64,000 nt of DNA from Spirosoma aureum (GCF_011604685.1 NZ_CP050063.1:8101001-8165000), one strand, 5' to 3'; positions 46,578 to 55,762 are shown, counted from the stretch's first letter. Made by a program: numbers and translations. Notes: generated from the sequence alone by a model not told the origin.

Positions 46578-47138
46578 ATTGTAATTAAGCACCTTTTCTA
46601 TAGTTGATTTCCCCGCGAAAGCCCAGATTATCTAGTCACTTCATACGTCAATACGGAGTTTACATTAAGCACCTCACGTTGCTTTATGCTGGATCGAGCC
46701 ATTGAAATCCAGTTTCTTAGTATGGACAACTGTCACAGATCATTCCAGCTATCCATAAGATTAACGAGACTATCAATTAATAGACCAGACTATTTCTTAC
46801 TCCTCGAAATTGATCAAAGTTGACATTTTCAATTGATCAATTATTATTCCTCAAAGTGCCCTCCCAGTTAATTACCACAAAATCAGTCACTTATACACCA
46901 TTTTCTACTTATCAATAATTACTCAAAATCTACACTAAAGCTATAGACCTAACAATTGGCACGTATTTTGAAATTCACTGCATGTCATTGCTATGCCCGG
47001 TTTTGTTGATAGGTAAGGTAGGCAATTTACCTATAAGGTACTGATCAAACCCGTTTCAATATCGGCCCAATCGTTGATAGCAGCGCCAATGTGTACAGTC
47101 TTCATTTTTTGACTAGTAACAATCCTTTTAATGTAGCT
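46578..47138. other. AT-rich region upstream of the second surface protein
   Basis: About 560 bases without a supported gene. An AATTGATCAATT palindrome occurs at 46833-46844. No clear promoter box. Confidence 0.5.
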
Positions 47139-48737
47139 ATGGCTTTTCAAAAAAAATACAGGCTTATTATTCTATTGATAAGCCTGTTAGCAAGCTGGAC
47201 AAATCGTGCAGAGGCTCAATCTGGCGGAGGGTCATTAGCGATCAGTAAACAGGTTAGCCGATCGAAAGTAAGTGTTGGCGATACGCTTACGTATACGCTC
47301 ATAGTAAGCAACAGCGGCACGATACCGGCAACAAATCTTGTAGTGCGAGATTCGGGCAGTGTAGGTTTGCGCTATCTTCCTGAGTCTGCCCGTATTCCAA
47401 CCGGAAGTAATTTTACGCCGGGAATGCCCATTAGTTCCTGGCAAGTACCTTCAGTAGGGGCTGGACAAAGTTTGACCTTAACCTTTAGAAGCGTAGCTGA
47501 TAGCTCGGGCATTTTTTACAATCAGGCGACAATACCGGGCGATACAGCAACTACCTGCACAACTGTTCCGATTAAAGTATGTGCGGGTGATGATTTTCTG
47601 TTCAGATTGACTGTTCCGGCTGGTAGAAGCAGTTATCGCTGGTTCAGGAACGGCATCGAGCTAGCGGGCCAGACTACGAACCTGTTAGAGATAACGACTC
47701 CTGGGAGTTATAGCGTTTCGGTTGATGATGTAACAGGAAAATGTCCTGATTTTTCTCAATGTCCCTTTATCATTGAAGAAGATCCATTGCCGACTTTTCA
47801 AGCCAAGGCAATACCCGCAACTTGCACTGCAAATACGATTCAGGCGAATGGGCAGATTGTATTAACGAATTTCAATCCAGCGTATACCTATCAATACGCA
47901 GCAGGGCCGAGTTTCAGCGCCGGACTTTCTCTTTCCGGAAACCCTCAGCCAATACCTTCAACTGGAATCCTGGCGGATAACCTGCCCAGCCCCGTTGCCA
48001 ATACACCCTATACCGTACGGGTCTACAATACCGCGGGTTGCTATACGGATCAAACCGTAACTCTGCAACCAGCGACATGCTGTATGACCGCTGTTGTATC
48101 AGCGGGTAATTGTCAGACAGCAACCAATACCTACACTTCCACCGTCATTATCACATTAAGTAATCCCACAACAGGCACTCTGACGGTTACGGATGGAGCA
48201 GTTATCCGAACGTTAGCTACAACTTCGGGAACCAGCAGCCTAACCGCTGTCTTCGCCGATTTACCCTCCGATGCAAGTACACATACCATTATGGTAAGTT
48301 TGCCTGGCTGTTCTTCACTAACCAGTACCTATACTGCCCCGGCTTCGTGTACATCCATTCAGGCTTGTGTTGCGCCCACATTCAGTGCCAAGGCTGTAGG
48401 TGTTACCTGCATCGGTAATGCATTACAGAGCAATGGACAAATCATTTTGAGTGACTTTAATCCTGCTTATACTTACCAATATTCGGCCGGAGCCAGCTTT
48501 GACCCGGCTGCGTCACTTTCGGGCGCAGCCCAAACTGTTCCACCAGGTGGATTGATTGTGAATAATCTGGTGAATCCAGCAACAGACCAGTTCTATACAG
48601 TACGGGTTTATAATGAATTAGGTTGTTCTACCGATGTAACGGTGGTTTTGCGGCCAACTGTCTGTGGATGTCCACCCGACCAATGTGTACCCTTTGTTAT
48701 TACTCAGACCCAGCGAGGAAAACGAATTGGCGGTTAA
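47139..48737 (+). CDS. Secreted DUF11/Ig-like repeat protein, paralogue of the giant protein's C-terminus
   Basis: The ATG at 47139 gives MAFQKKYRLIILLISLLASW and cleavage near RAEAQ; the frame from 47091 has a poor N-terminus. 532 residues: DUF11 (about 31-147, LAISKQVSRSKVSVGDTLTY), Ig-like Cys domain (148-215, CAGDDFLFRLTVPAGRSSYRWF), the FQAK/FSAK domain twice (about 221 and 414, NPAYTYQY and YTVRVYN), one copy of the 97-residue unit between them (about 314, AVVSAGNCQTATNTYTST) and the tail CGCPPDQC then KRIGG. The shared tail with the giant protein suggests the same sorting or attachment route. It ends just before a 24-bp hairpin. Confidence 0.82.
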   Translation: MAFQKKYRLIILLISLLASWTNRAEAQSGGGSLAISKQVSRSKVSVGDTLTYTLIVSNSGTIPATNLVVRDSGSVGLRYLPESARIPTGSNFTPGMPISSWQVPSVGAGQSLTLTFRSVADSSGIFYNQATIPGDTATTCTTVPIKVCAGDDFLFRLTVPAGRSSYRWFRNGIELAGQTTNLLEITTPGSYSVSVDDVTGKCPDFSQCPFIIEEDPLPTFQAKAIPATCTANTIQANGQIVLTNFNPAYTYQYAAGPSFSAGLSLSGNPQPIPSTGILADNLPSPVANTPYTVRVYNTAGCYTDQTVTLQPATCCMTAVVSAGNCQTATNTYTSTVIITLSNPTTGTLTVTDGAVIRTLATTSGTSSLTAVFADLPSDASTHTIMVSLPGCSSLTSTYTAPASCTSIQACVAPTFSAKAVGVTCIGNALQSNGQIILSDFNPAYTYQYSAGASFDPAASLSGAAQTVPPGGLIVNNLVNPATDQFYTVRVYNELGCSTDVTVVLRPTVCGCPPDQCVPFVITQTQRGKRIGG

Positions 48738-48749
48738 TAGTTTTAAAGT

Positions 48750-48809
48750 CATAAGCACCGACCAGGAGCGAAAACATGAGATCGCTTTCGCTCCTGGTCG
48801 GTGCTTATG
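48750..48809. terminator. 24-bp perfect inverted repeat after the second surface-protein gene
   Basis: Arms 48750-48773 and 48786-48809, loop 12 bases. Starts 12 bases after the stop. Confidence 0.75.
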
Positions 48810-49286
48810 CTTGTAGTAATACACTCGAAATTATACGACACACTCCATAACTTTAGTTTGCCTAAAATCAACTACTTCTTTCTTAATTAGATTCATGTTG
48901 TGATAGCAACAAATGGCAAAATGAAAATACCCACAAACATTGTGTACCTTATCGCAACAAGTCGGCCTCTACTACAAATAGTCAAGTTCTAAATTTTGAA
49001 TTTTATAAAAATTAAATTCCATTATTTCCATAAATTCAAAATTTAATTGCGAATAGTTAAGCCTTGATTTAATTTTAGTTCCACGCTTTTCCGTATTATC
49101 AATAACGACTTTCCGGCTTCTATCAAGCTGTGTAGGCCTTCATCCTATACAACTTGTGGTATATCCTGTCTTTTATGGGGCATATGGTCGTTTGCACCCG
49201 ATCTAAACGGCTTCTGGAAGCTGAAGGCATTGACGTATATTCAATTTAAAATACCTCCTATAATTTTACAATGACCGGATTATTTC
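48810..49286. other. AT-rich intergenic region before the S15-type hydrolase
   Basis: About 480 bases without a supported gene. A 13-bp inverted repeat AAATTTTGAATTT / AAATTCAAAATTT occurs at 48991-49003 and 49032-49044. Confidence 0.5.
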
Positions 49287-51218
49287 ATGAAGCACATTAC
49301 TCATCAACTGATCAATAATAGCCCAAAGACACTCGACATCGCCCTGTGCCTTTTGCTGTCTCTGCTGGCGCACCAACTAGTTGCCCAGACTCCAGCGGGA
49401 GTCAATAAAGCAGATTCGGCTTATGTCCGGGAAAACTATACGAAGCTGGAACGCATGGTTCCTATGCGAGACGGTGTAAAGCTTTTCACGTCGATTTATG
49501 TACCTAAAAACACAGACCAGAAGTATCCAATCATGCTCGACCGCACGCCCTACAGCGTAGCGCCCTATGGTGAGGATAAATACAAAACGTCGCTGGGACC
49601 GTCCATGCTCTTTGCCCGAGATGGCTATATCATTGTCTATCAGGACGTACGCGGGCGCTATATGTCAGAAGGCGACTTTGTATCGGTACGGCCTTACATT
49701 CCGAACAAGAAAAAGAAAACAGACGTTGACGAAATTTCTGATACGTACGACACCATCGATTGGTTAATCAAAAACATTCCGAACAACAACGGGCGGGTGG
49801 GTACCTGGGGCATATCGGCACCGGGCTTTTACACGACAACAACTCTTATCGACGCACACCCTGCCCTGAAAGCGGCTTCGCCACAGGCCCCGGTAACCGA
49901 CTGGTTTATGGGCGACGATCGACACCATAATGGCGCGTTCTTTTTAATGGGCACTTTCGCTTTCCTGTCCTCTTATGGGCAGCCGCGGCCTGTACCCACC
50001 CCGAAGAACAGCCCTGGCTTTTCGGCTTACGGCACCCCAAACTCCTATGAATTTTACATGAACATGGGGCCCATCAAGAACGCGAATGAGCGCATTTTCA
50101 AGGGTACTAATGCGATCTGGAATGAGATGATGGATCACGACACCTACGATGAATTCTGGCAGGCCCGAAACCCCATACCCCATCTCAAGAACATCAAACC
50201 GGCTGTAATGACCGTTGGGGGCTGGTTCGATCAGGAGGATTTATATGGTCCGCTTAAAGTATATGCTGGCATTGAACGAAACAATCCGAAATCCCCTAAC
50301 TCATTGGTCATGGGCCCCTGGATTCACGGAGGCTGGTCGCGGTCGACGGGGGAAACACTGGGCAATATCCGCTTTGGCGACAAAACATCTGTGTTTTATC
50401 GGGAAACCATTGAATTTCCTTTTTTCGGGCACTATCTGAAAGACAAAGCCGATCCACAGCTCCCGAAGGCTTATATTTTTGACACGGGTTCAAATCAATG
50501 GAAAAAGTACGACCAATGGCCTCCCAAAACGGCTCAGGAGAAAAAGCTTTATTTCCATCCAAATGGAAAGCTTTCGTTTGATGCTCCCCCAAATAGCCAA
50601 AACACGTTTGACGAGTACGTCAGTGATCCTAAAAAACCGGTTCCTTATACAGCCGAAATCCGGCCGATTCGTGGCAGCGATTTTATGTATGAAGACCAAC
50701 GTTTTGCCGCCACACGTCCCGATGTTGTCGTATATGAATCAGATACATTAACCGAAGATGTGACTATAGCCGGGAATGTACTAGCTGATCTGTTCGTCTC
50801 TACTACGGGTACCGATGCCGATTTCGTTGTTAAGCTGATTGATGTATATCCGAACAATGCGCCCAACAATAGCCCTATTACCACGACAAAAATGGGTGGT
50901 TTTCAACTGCTTGTACGGGGCGAGGTGATGCGGGCCAAGTTTCGGAACAGCTTTTCAAAGCCCGAAGCGATGAAGCCAGGTGAGGTTACAGAAGTTAAAT
51001 TCGATATGCAGGATGCTGCTCATACCTTTAAAAAAGGCCATAAGCTGATGATACAGGTCCAAAGCTCGTGGTTTCCGCTGGTTGATCGCAACCCTCAAAC
51101 GTTTGTGAATATTTACAAGGCAACTGAAGCTGATTTTCAAAAGGCGACGCATCGGGTTTATTTTTCACTCCAACAGCCGTCGAGCGTTACGGTAAGCGTT
51201 CTTAAAGATCCTAATTAA
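49287..51218 (+). CDS. Secreted S15/CocE-type acyl hydrolase (alpha-amino acid ester hydrolase-like)
   Basis: 643 residues with a signal peptide (hydrophobic core IALCLLLSLLAHQLVAQ, about 18-34). The alpha/beta-hydrolase core has MVPMRDGVKLFTSIYVPKN, DVRGRYMSEGDF, the nucleophile elbow GTWGISAPGFY (Ser at about 176), the acid in VGGWFDQEDLYG and the catalytic His in MGPWIHGGWSR. The C-terminal jelly-roll (TEDVTIAGNVLADLFVSTTGTDADFVVKLIDVYP) is that of X-Pro dipeptidyl-peptidase C-terminal domains. Characterised relatives hydrolyse beta-lactam side-chain amino-acid esters, cocaine or X-Pro peptides. Natural substrate unknown. Confidence 0.9.
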   Translation: MKHITHQLINNSPKTLDIALCLLLSLLAHQLVAQTPAGVNKADSAYVRENYTKLERMVPMRDGVKLFTSIYVPKNTDQKYPIMLDRTPYSVAPYGEDKYKTSLGPSMLFARDGYIIVYQDVRGRYMSEGDFVSVRPYIPNKKKKTDVDEISDTYDTIDWLIKNIPNNNGRVGTWGISAPGFYTTTTLIDAHPALKAASPQAPVTDWFMGDDRHHNGAFFLMGTFAFLSSYGQPRPVPTPKNSPGFSAYGTPNSYEFYMNMGPIKNANERIFKGTNAIWNEMMDHDTYDEFWQARNPIPHLKNIKPAVMTVGGWFDQEDLYGPLKVYAGIERNNPKSPNSLVMGPWIHGGWSRSTGETLGNIRFGDKTSVFYRETIEFPFFGHYLKDKADPQLPKAYIFDTGSNQWKKYDQWPPKTAQEKKLYFHPNGKLSFDAPPNSQNTFDEYVSDPKKPVPYTAEIRPIRGSDFMYEDQRFAATRPDVVVYESDTLTEDVTIAGNVLADLFVSTTGTDADFVVKLIDVYPNNAPNNSPITTTKMGGFQLLVRGEVMRAKFRNSFSKPEAMKPGEVTEVKFDMQDAAHTFKKGHKLMIQVQSSWFPLVDRNPQTFVNIYKATEADFQKATHRVYFSLQQPSSVTVSVLKDPN

Positions 51219-51625
51219 CTATAAACTAGCAATTTTCGGTTCCGACAACTGGAAAAGATATGGCCCATTCGATCTCACTTTCTTTTCCAGTTTCCTTATT
51301 TTTAACTAATAAAATTAAAATTATGCTCGATGGGTGAACATGTTTCATAAACAAACAGTTAGTTGAGTATAAATCACCAGTAGCTACTCAACGGCTCAAT
51401 AAACGCATGGCGACCCCTATAAAACCCTTTTAATATGGCTTTTTCAGGGAAAAACCGCCATCCAGTATAAATATTCACTACTCATCGTCAAAATAATTTC
51501 TTTATTGAAAAACAGCCTTAATTTTGGGTGATTTATTTTTTATCGCTCTGGTATCCAATTAGTTTAGATTTACCCAACCCCACCTATCAACAAATCAGTT
51601 GTCTAGTTAATTAACACAGCCAGCT
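51219..51625. other. Intergenic region with one terminator-like hairpin
   Basis: About 400 AT-rich bases. A 12-bp perfect inverted repeat (51247-51258 with 51281-51292) shortly after the hydrolase stop may terminate it. Nothing else recognised. Confidence 0.5.
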
Positions 51626-51994
51626 ATGCACAAACTACTAGTAATTTTCCTCTTATCACTTTTACTTTCCTGTGGCCAGAAAGTGAAGAATCACACCGAA
51701 GCGAGCCGACCTTCATCCGCTAAAAAAGTGGATAATGAAACTAAACCGATCAAGTTAGTGGCGATAGATGGTACTCATTCAGCGGCCGTCAACTACTACA
51801 ATCCCGAAACCAGCTACCGGGCAACCTACAAGCTGAACATTGAAGTCAAAAACGGCGAAGTCAGTAAGATAAACTTCCCTTCAGGCAGCTACCTCAATGA
51901 TATGCATATTAACCCTGAGCAGCTTGATGAGGAAGGTAATGCGACGCTTTACGATGATGAGAGACGAGAATTTGACGTTGAAATTGTCGACTAA
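51626..51994 (+). CDS. Small lipoprotein, function unknown
   Basis: 122 residues. The N-terminus MHKLLVIFLLSLLLSC is a textbook lipoprotein signal with Cys16. A charged linker (about 20-40) precedes a small beta domain (ATYKLNIEVKNGEVSKINFPSGSYL, MHINPEQLDEEGNATLYDDERREFDVEIV). No family recognised. It stands alone and ends at a 26-bp hairpin. Confidence 0.7.
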   Translation: MHKLLVIFLLSLLLSCGQKVKNHTEASRPSSAKKVDNETKPIKLVAIDGTHSAAVNYYNPETSYRATYKLNIEVKNGEVSKINFPSGSYLNDMHINPEQLDEEGNATLYDDERREFDVEIVD

Positions 51995-52015
51995 TCCAGA
52001 TTTCAATACATAGCT

Positions 52016-52072
52016 ACCGTTCTGCATCGATCAACTAAAGGCAATTCCTTTAGTTGATCGATGCAGAACGGT
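52016..52072. terminator. 26-bp perfect inverted repeat after the small lipoprotein gene
   Basis: Arms 52016-52041 and 52047-52072, loop CAATT. Starts 21 bases after the stop. Confidence 0.75.
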
Positions 52073-52212
52073 GTTGTCTTTAGTTAGCTTATAAAGTTTA
52101 ACCTCCCGACTACAAAGGCATATCATAGCCTGATTCCCTGTTACCTGCGCCTTAGAAAAGCACTTTATTGACTATAAGGTCTATACATCGTTCTGAGGAC
52201 TTTTCGTTAAAG

Positions 52213-52821
52213 ATGGGTCCAATAAACTGCCTGCTAATAGCCATCCTCTTGTTACCCAGTCTCAGTAGGGCTCAGGCAAAAGTGTCAGGGTTGGGAAATT
52301 ATATTATAGGAATCACAACGCCTGATTCGCTGAATCGTTTTGATTTTAAGGAGGAAGATCAATCGTATGTTAAAGGGACAATAGCCCTGCCATGTGCCCA
52401 TATTCGCGTTTTTGCATCAGATACAGTGAAAATAGCGAACCTATTGGTAGCCAGACTGTTTTTATTTTTCTACGACAATACCCTATTTAAGCTTTCATGC
52501 GATTATAGCGATGAATTGAAAGAAACCCTTTTGAACCTATATGGAACGAGCGTTTCCAGGCCAGCAGGCAGTTTTCAGTTGTGCACGAAAGAAGCAGGCA
52601 AGCCACTGTTCATGTGGGGCGAAGCCTGGCAGCGTGCAGATATTTTGGCCCTCATCATGCATAGAGAAGGCTATAATGCCGATTGTATAGAGGAAAAAGG
52701 TGTCAGGCTAACTCTATTCAGCCAAAAATTTTCGGCACTTGCCTCCGATTGCGATTTAAGCCATACAGACCCCTTCATGGAAGAGTTCAGCAAACTACTG
52801 AATGATCATGAAAAAAAGTGA
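52213..52821 (+). CDS. Exported protein, function unknown
   Basis: The ATG at 52213 gives MGPINCLLIAILLLPSLSRA as signal peptide; the frame from TTG 52168 is rejected. 202 residues. After cleavage the protein has short strands and helices (NYIIGITTPDSLNRFDF, ARLFLFFYDNTLFKLSCDY, WGEAWQRADILALIMHREGYNADCIEEKGVRLTLFSQKF), a layout seen in many uncharacterised Bacteroidota periplasmic proteins. No named family. It is convergent with the esterase gene that follows. Confidence 0.65.
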   Translation: MGPINCLLIAILLLPSLSRAQAKVSGLGNYIIGITTPDSLNRFDFKEEDQSYVKGTIALPCAHIRVFASDTVKIANLLVARLFLFFYDNTLFKLSCDYSDELKETLLNLYGTSVSRPAGSFQLCTKEAGKPLFMWGEAWQRADILALIMHREGYNADCIEEKGVRLTLFSQKFSALASDCDLSHTDPFMEEFSKLLNDHEKK

Positions 52822-52864
52822 AGACCATTAAAGCGCTCATGGTCTTAAAACCCAATCCGCCAAT

Positions 52865-53671
52865 TTATTTCCCTGATCGCTCTAAAACTTGCATGGCTTC
52901 GGCATATCGACGACCCAGTTCACGGGCCGATGCCGCGTCGAAGTGGGTTTGATCTCCTTTGTCAGTCAACCCTGACGCATCGACACAGGCTACATGAGGC
53001 TCACTCTTGGGTAAAGCCCGAAGGATGTTGTTGATCTGAGCGCCTGCCGGATTTTTAGCAACGTAAAAGTCGCCCAGTGTTCCAACGACAACAGGTACGG
53101 TCGGAGCGCTTAAAACCTGGCGAAAGCGGTTTATAAGCTGCTTTAATTTTTGTTCATATACAGTTGCCTGTTCGGCTTTACTATCGCTCTCTCCCTGGTG
53201 CCAGAGAATGCCATGCAGCGTACCGGCCTTCTGAGCCAGTTGCACTCGTTTTATGGCTTCATCGTAAGGATGACTATGGGTTTGCTCGTGATAACCACCC
53301 GGTTGCCAGGCATCAATAGCTGATCCACCAGCTGCCGTCGGAATAAGGCCAATAAATACGGAGGTGTCCTGCGCAGCCATTAATTTACCAAAAGCCAGGC
53401 CAGGACCGACACCAATTACATCGGGCTTGTCGAAGTGCAACGGGTCAGCAGCAGGAACCCACTGGTTAGCCCGGTTCAATACCCAGACGCGCGGATGCGG
53501 AGTTTTGTCAACGGTTTCAACAGTACCCCGGCCCGCCATGTTCGACTGCCCAGCCAGTACATACAGATGGAATTTCGTCGGCGAAATGCCCGGTGGAAAT
53601 GATGATTGAGCCAGTACAGTCAGGCTATTCATGACCAGAAAAGCAGCAACTATTAGAAACACTTTATACAT
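52865..53671 (-). CDS. SASA-domain (sialate O-acetylesterase-like) secreted carbohydrate esterase
   Basis: The ATG at 53671 gives a signal peptide (MYKVFLIVAAFLVMNSLTVL, cut near AQ), 268 residues. SGNH-type motifs: VLAGQSNMAGRG with nucleophile Ser43, IPTAAGGSAIDAW, LWHQGESDS and DQTHFDAASA with the catalytic His near the end. The SASA family deacetylates sugars such as sialic acids, xylan or pectin. It stands divergent from kduD, and together with it and the IclR regulator a pectin/uronate context is inferred. The long upstream frame extension to 53998 is spurious. Confidence 0.87.
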   Translation of the reverse strand: MYKVFLIVAAFLVMNSLTVLAQSSFPPGISPTKFHLYVLAGQSNMAGRGTVETVDKTPHPRVWVLNRANQWVPAADPLHFDKPDVIGVGPGLAFGKLMAAQDTSVFIGLIPTAAGGSAIDAWQPGGYHEQTHSHPYDEAIKRVQLAQKAGTLHGILWHQGESDSKAEQATVYEQKLKQLINRFRQVLSAPTVPVVVGTLGDFYVAKNPAGAQINNILRALPKSEPHVACVDASGLTDKGDQTHFDAASARELGRRYAEAMQVLERSGK

Positions 53672-54009
53672 AATCGGGCATTTGCTTTGATAAGAAATGA
53701 CCAGCTGGCTATAAAAATCCATCGGCAACCACTGAGCTTCATCTTTTATTCTTTGCAAAGAAAGAAAACTCATTATTGTCAAACTATAGCCCGATTCGGC
53801 AATTGCGCGATTTTTCCACTTATTTATTTTTAGTAGTATTATTTTTAGTTCAGGAAGCATTCGAAAATTTATAAACGAAATGCTTTTTCCCTCAAACAGG
53901 AGAGTATGTATATTGAAAAAGTATAAATTTAGGTTACTCTCGTCAAAAATCAATTTTATATTTCGACACTTATAAATTAAAATTGCACTTACTATCACAA
54001 TGATAAATT
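53672..54009. other. Intergenic region between divergent esterase and kduD genes
   Basis: About 340 bases, AT-rich near kduD. I see no clear promoter box or palindrome, though both promoters must lie here. Confidence 0.5.
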
Positions 54010-54780
54010 ATGCCTATTCTACAGAAATTTAATTTAACTGGTAAGACAGCCCTTGTAACGGGATGCAAACGAGGTATTGGCCGGGCAATGGCCGTCGCAT
54101 TAGCAGAAGCAGGTGCTAACATTATTGGTGTATCGGCTTCACTGGAGCAGGAAGGTAGCGCCGTTGAAGCGGATGTAACAGCATTGGGACGGTCGTTTCG
54201 GGGTTACCAATGCGATCTCAGCCAGCGCTCCGCTATTTATTCGTTTTTGGACGAAGTAAAACAAGCTTTTCCGGTAATTGATATTCTGGTTAACAATGCG
54301 GGTACCATCTTACGTAAACCAGCCGCTGAACACCCGGATGAGTATTGGGATTCAGTAATCGACACAAACCTGAATGCTCCGTTTATTCTGACCCGCGAAA
54401 TTGGGCGTGATATGGTGGCCAGAGGATCGGGGAAAATCATTTTCACGGCCTCCCTGCTTACGTTTCAGGGTGGCATAACGGTACCGGGTTATGCTGCCAG
54501 CAAAGGGGCTATTGGTAGTTTGGTGAAAGCGTTTGCTAACGAATGGGCCGCCAAAGGCGTCAACGTCAATGCCATTGCACCGGGTTATATCGCTACCGAC
54601 AATACGGAGGCTCTTCGGAACGATGCCGATCGCAGTCAAAGTATCCTGGCCCGGATTCCGGCCGGACGCTGGGGAGAACCCGACGACTTTAAAGGCCCTA
54701 CTGTATTTCTGGCATCAGAAGCTTCAAATTATGTCCACGGTACCATTATTACCGTTGATGGAGGCTGGATGGGCCGTTGA
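54010..54780 (+). CDS. kduD: 2-dehydro-3-deoxy-D-gluconate 5-dehydrogenase-like SDR (KduD)
   Basis: 256 residues. TGCKRGIG at 17-24, NNAGTILRKPAAEHPDEYWDSVIDTNLNAPF near 94-124, YAASKGAIGSL near 160, NAIAPGYIATDNTEALRND, and the C-terminal IITVDGGWMGR. These match KduD, which interconverts 3-deoxy-D-glycero-2,5-hexodiulosonate and 2-keto-3-deoxygluconate in pectin and glycosaminoglycan uronate breakdown. Other sugar-acid SDRs look similar, so activity is probable rather than certain. An IclR regulator follows by about 100 bases. Confidence 0.85.
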   Translation: MPILQKFNLTGKTALVTGCKRGIGRAMAVALAEAGANIIGVSASLEQEGSAVEADVTALGRSFRGYQCDLSQRSAIYSFLDEVKQAFPVIDILVNNAGTILRKPAAEHPDEYWDSVIDTNLNAPFILTREIGRDMVARGSGKIIFTASLLTFQGGITVPGYAASKGAIGSLVKAFANEWAAKGVNVNAIAPGYIATDNTEALRNDADRSQSILARIPAGRWGEPDDFKGPTVFLASEASNYVHGTIITVDGGWMGR

Positions 54781-54879
54781 TTTCTAATGCTGAACGACTA
54801 GAGGAATGAACGCATGACAGCAAGCACGCATTCTTCCCATCATTCAGCATTTATTCTTCATAATTTAGTAGTAAAAATC

Positions 54880-55617
54880 ATGGTCTTAGTTGTCGTCAAA
54901 GCATTGGATATTCTGGAATATATAGCCCGCGATGCAGACCGGGCTTACTCGCTGACGGAAATAGCCGAGGGATTGAACATGCATCAGGCTACCTGTGTCA
55001 ATATTTTACAGACGCTGGTTGAAAAAAGCTATCTGGAACATCTGGGCCGAAAAAAAGGCTACCGGCTTGGCCCGATGGCCTACAATTTGACCAACAACTT
55101 ATCATATAGTCAGCACCTGGTAACGGCGGCTAAAGAGGTGATGGAAAGCCTGACAGCCCGATTCAATGAGACCTCCATTCTGGGCGTTATCCGAAACCAG
55201 AAACGGTTCATTGTTCATTTGGTTAACAGCGACCAGGACTTGCAGGTCCGCAGCCGCACCGAGCGCAGTCTGTACGAGACAGCAACAGGACGGCTTTTGC
55301 TGGCTTATTTGTCACCCAGAGAGCGGGATAGTCTGATCGCCAACATTGGATTGCCGTCCTCCATTATATGGCCAGAAGCAGACACACAGGCTGGCCTGGA
55401 GGGCGAGTTATCCAAAATACAAGCCGAAGGTCTTTGCGTGACGCTATCGCCAACGCACATTATTGGACTCGCCGTTCCTATTCGGAAACAAAAGCAGGTT
55501 GTGGCCAGTCTCAGTATTTTTTTACCGGAAATCCGCTGCTCATTTACACGGCAGAAGGAAATTGTACAGGCATTACAGCAGGCTGCTCAGGCTATTAATG
55601 AACGCCTTGATGCATAA
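54880..55617 (+). CDS. IclR-family transcriptional regulator
   Basis: The ATG at 54880 gives MVLVVVKALDILEYIARDAD, 245 residues; the upstream ATG at 54814 adds a non-typical tail. The winged helix-turn-helix (YSLTEIAEGLNMHQATCVNILQTLVEKSYLEHLGRKKGYRLG) is at about 25-70, the effector domain from about 80 (FNETSILGVIRNQKRFIVHL, ETATGRLLLAYLS, ITHIIGLAVPIRK region). Its position next to kduD parallels KdgR, the IclR-type repressor of pectin genes in enterobacteria, so a KdgR-like role is inferred, not shown. Confidence 0.87.
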   Translation: MVLVVVKALDILEYIARDADRAYSLTEIAEGLNMHQATCVNILQTLVEKSYLEHLGRKKGYRLGPMAYNLTNNLSYSQHLVTAAKEVMESLTARFNETSILGVIRNQKRFIVHLVNSDQDLQVRSRTERSLYETATGRLLLAYLSPRERDSLIANIGLPSSIIWPEADTQAGLEGELSKIQAEGLCVTLSPTHIIGLAVPIRKQKQVVASLSIFLPEIRCSFTRQKEIVQALQQAAQAINERLDA

Positions 55618-55686
55618 ATCTTTTCTAACGTTTTCGTGCAGGATTTAGTCGTATCTACTAGTTTTCAACGCACGATTTACTTTATC

Positions 55687-55762
55687 AGACCCTTCGTCAG
55701 GAGCCGTGCCACGGTTTTATGACCGGCATTAGTACCGTGGCACGGCTCCTGACGAAGGGTCT
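55687..55762. repeat. 29-bp perfect inverted repeat with CCGTGCCACGGT core (family copy 3)
   Basis: Arms 55687-55715 and 55734-55762, loop 18 bases. Between convergent genes; the right arm overlaps the stop codon of the membrane protein gene. The core is the same as in copies 1 and 2, while the outer arm (AGACCCTTCGTCAGGAG) is its own. Confidence 0.85.

Noticed and set aside
53669..53998. N-terminal extension of the SASA esterase by 109 residues
   Set aside because: The Met at 53671 starts a typical signal peptide; the extension has biased composition and covers the AT-rich promoter region.
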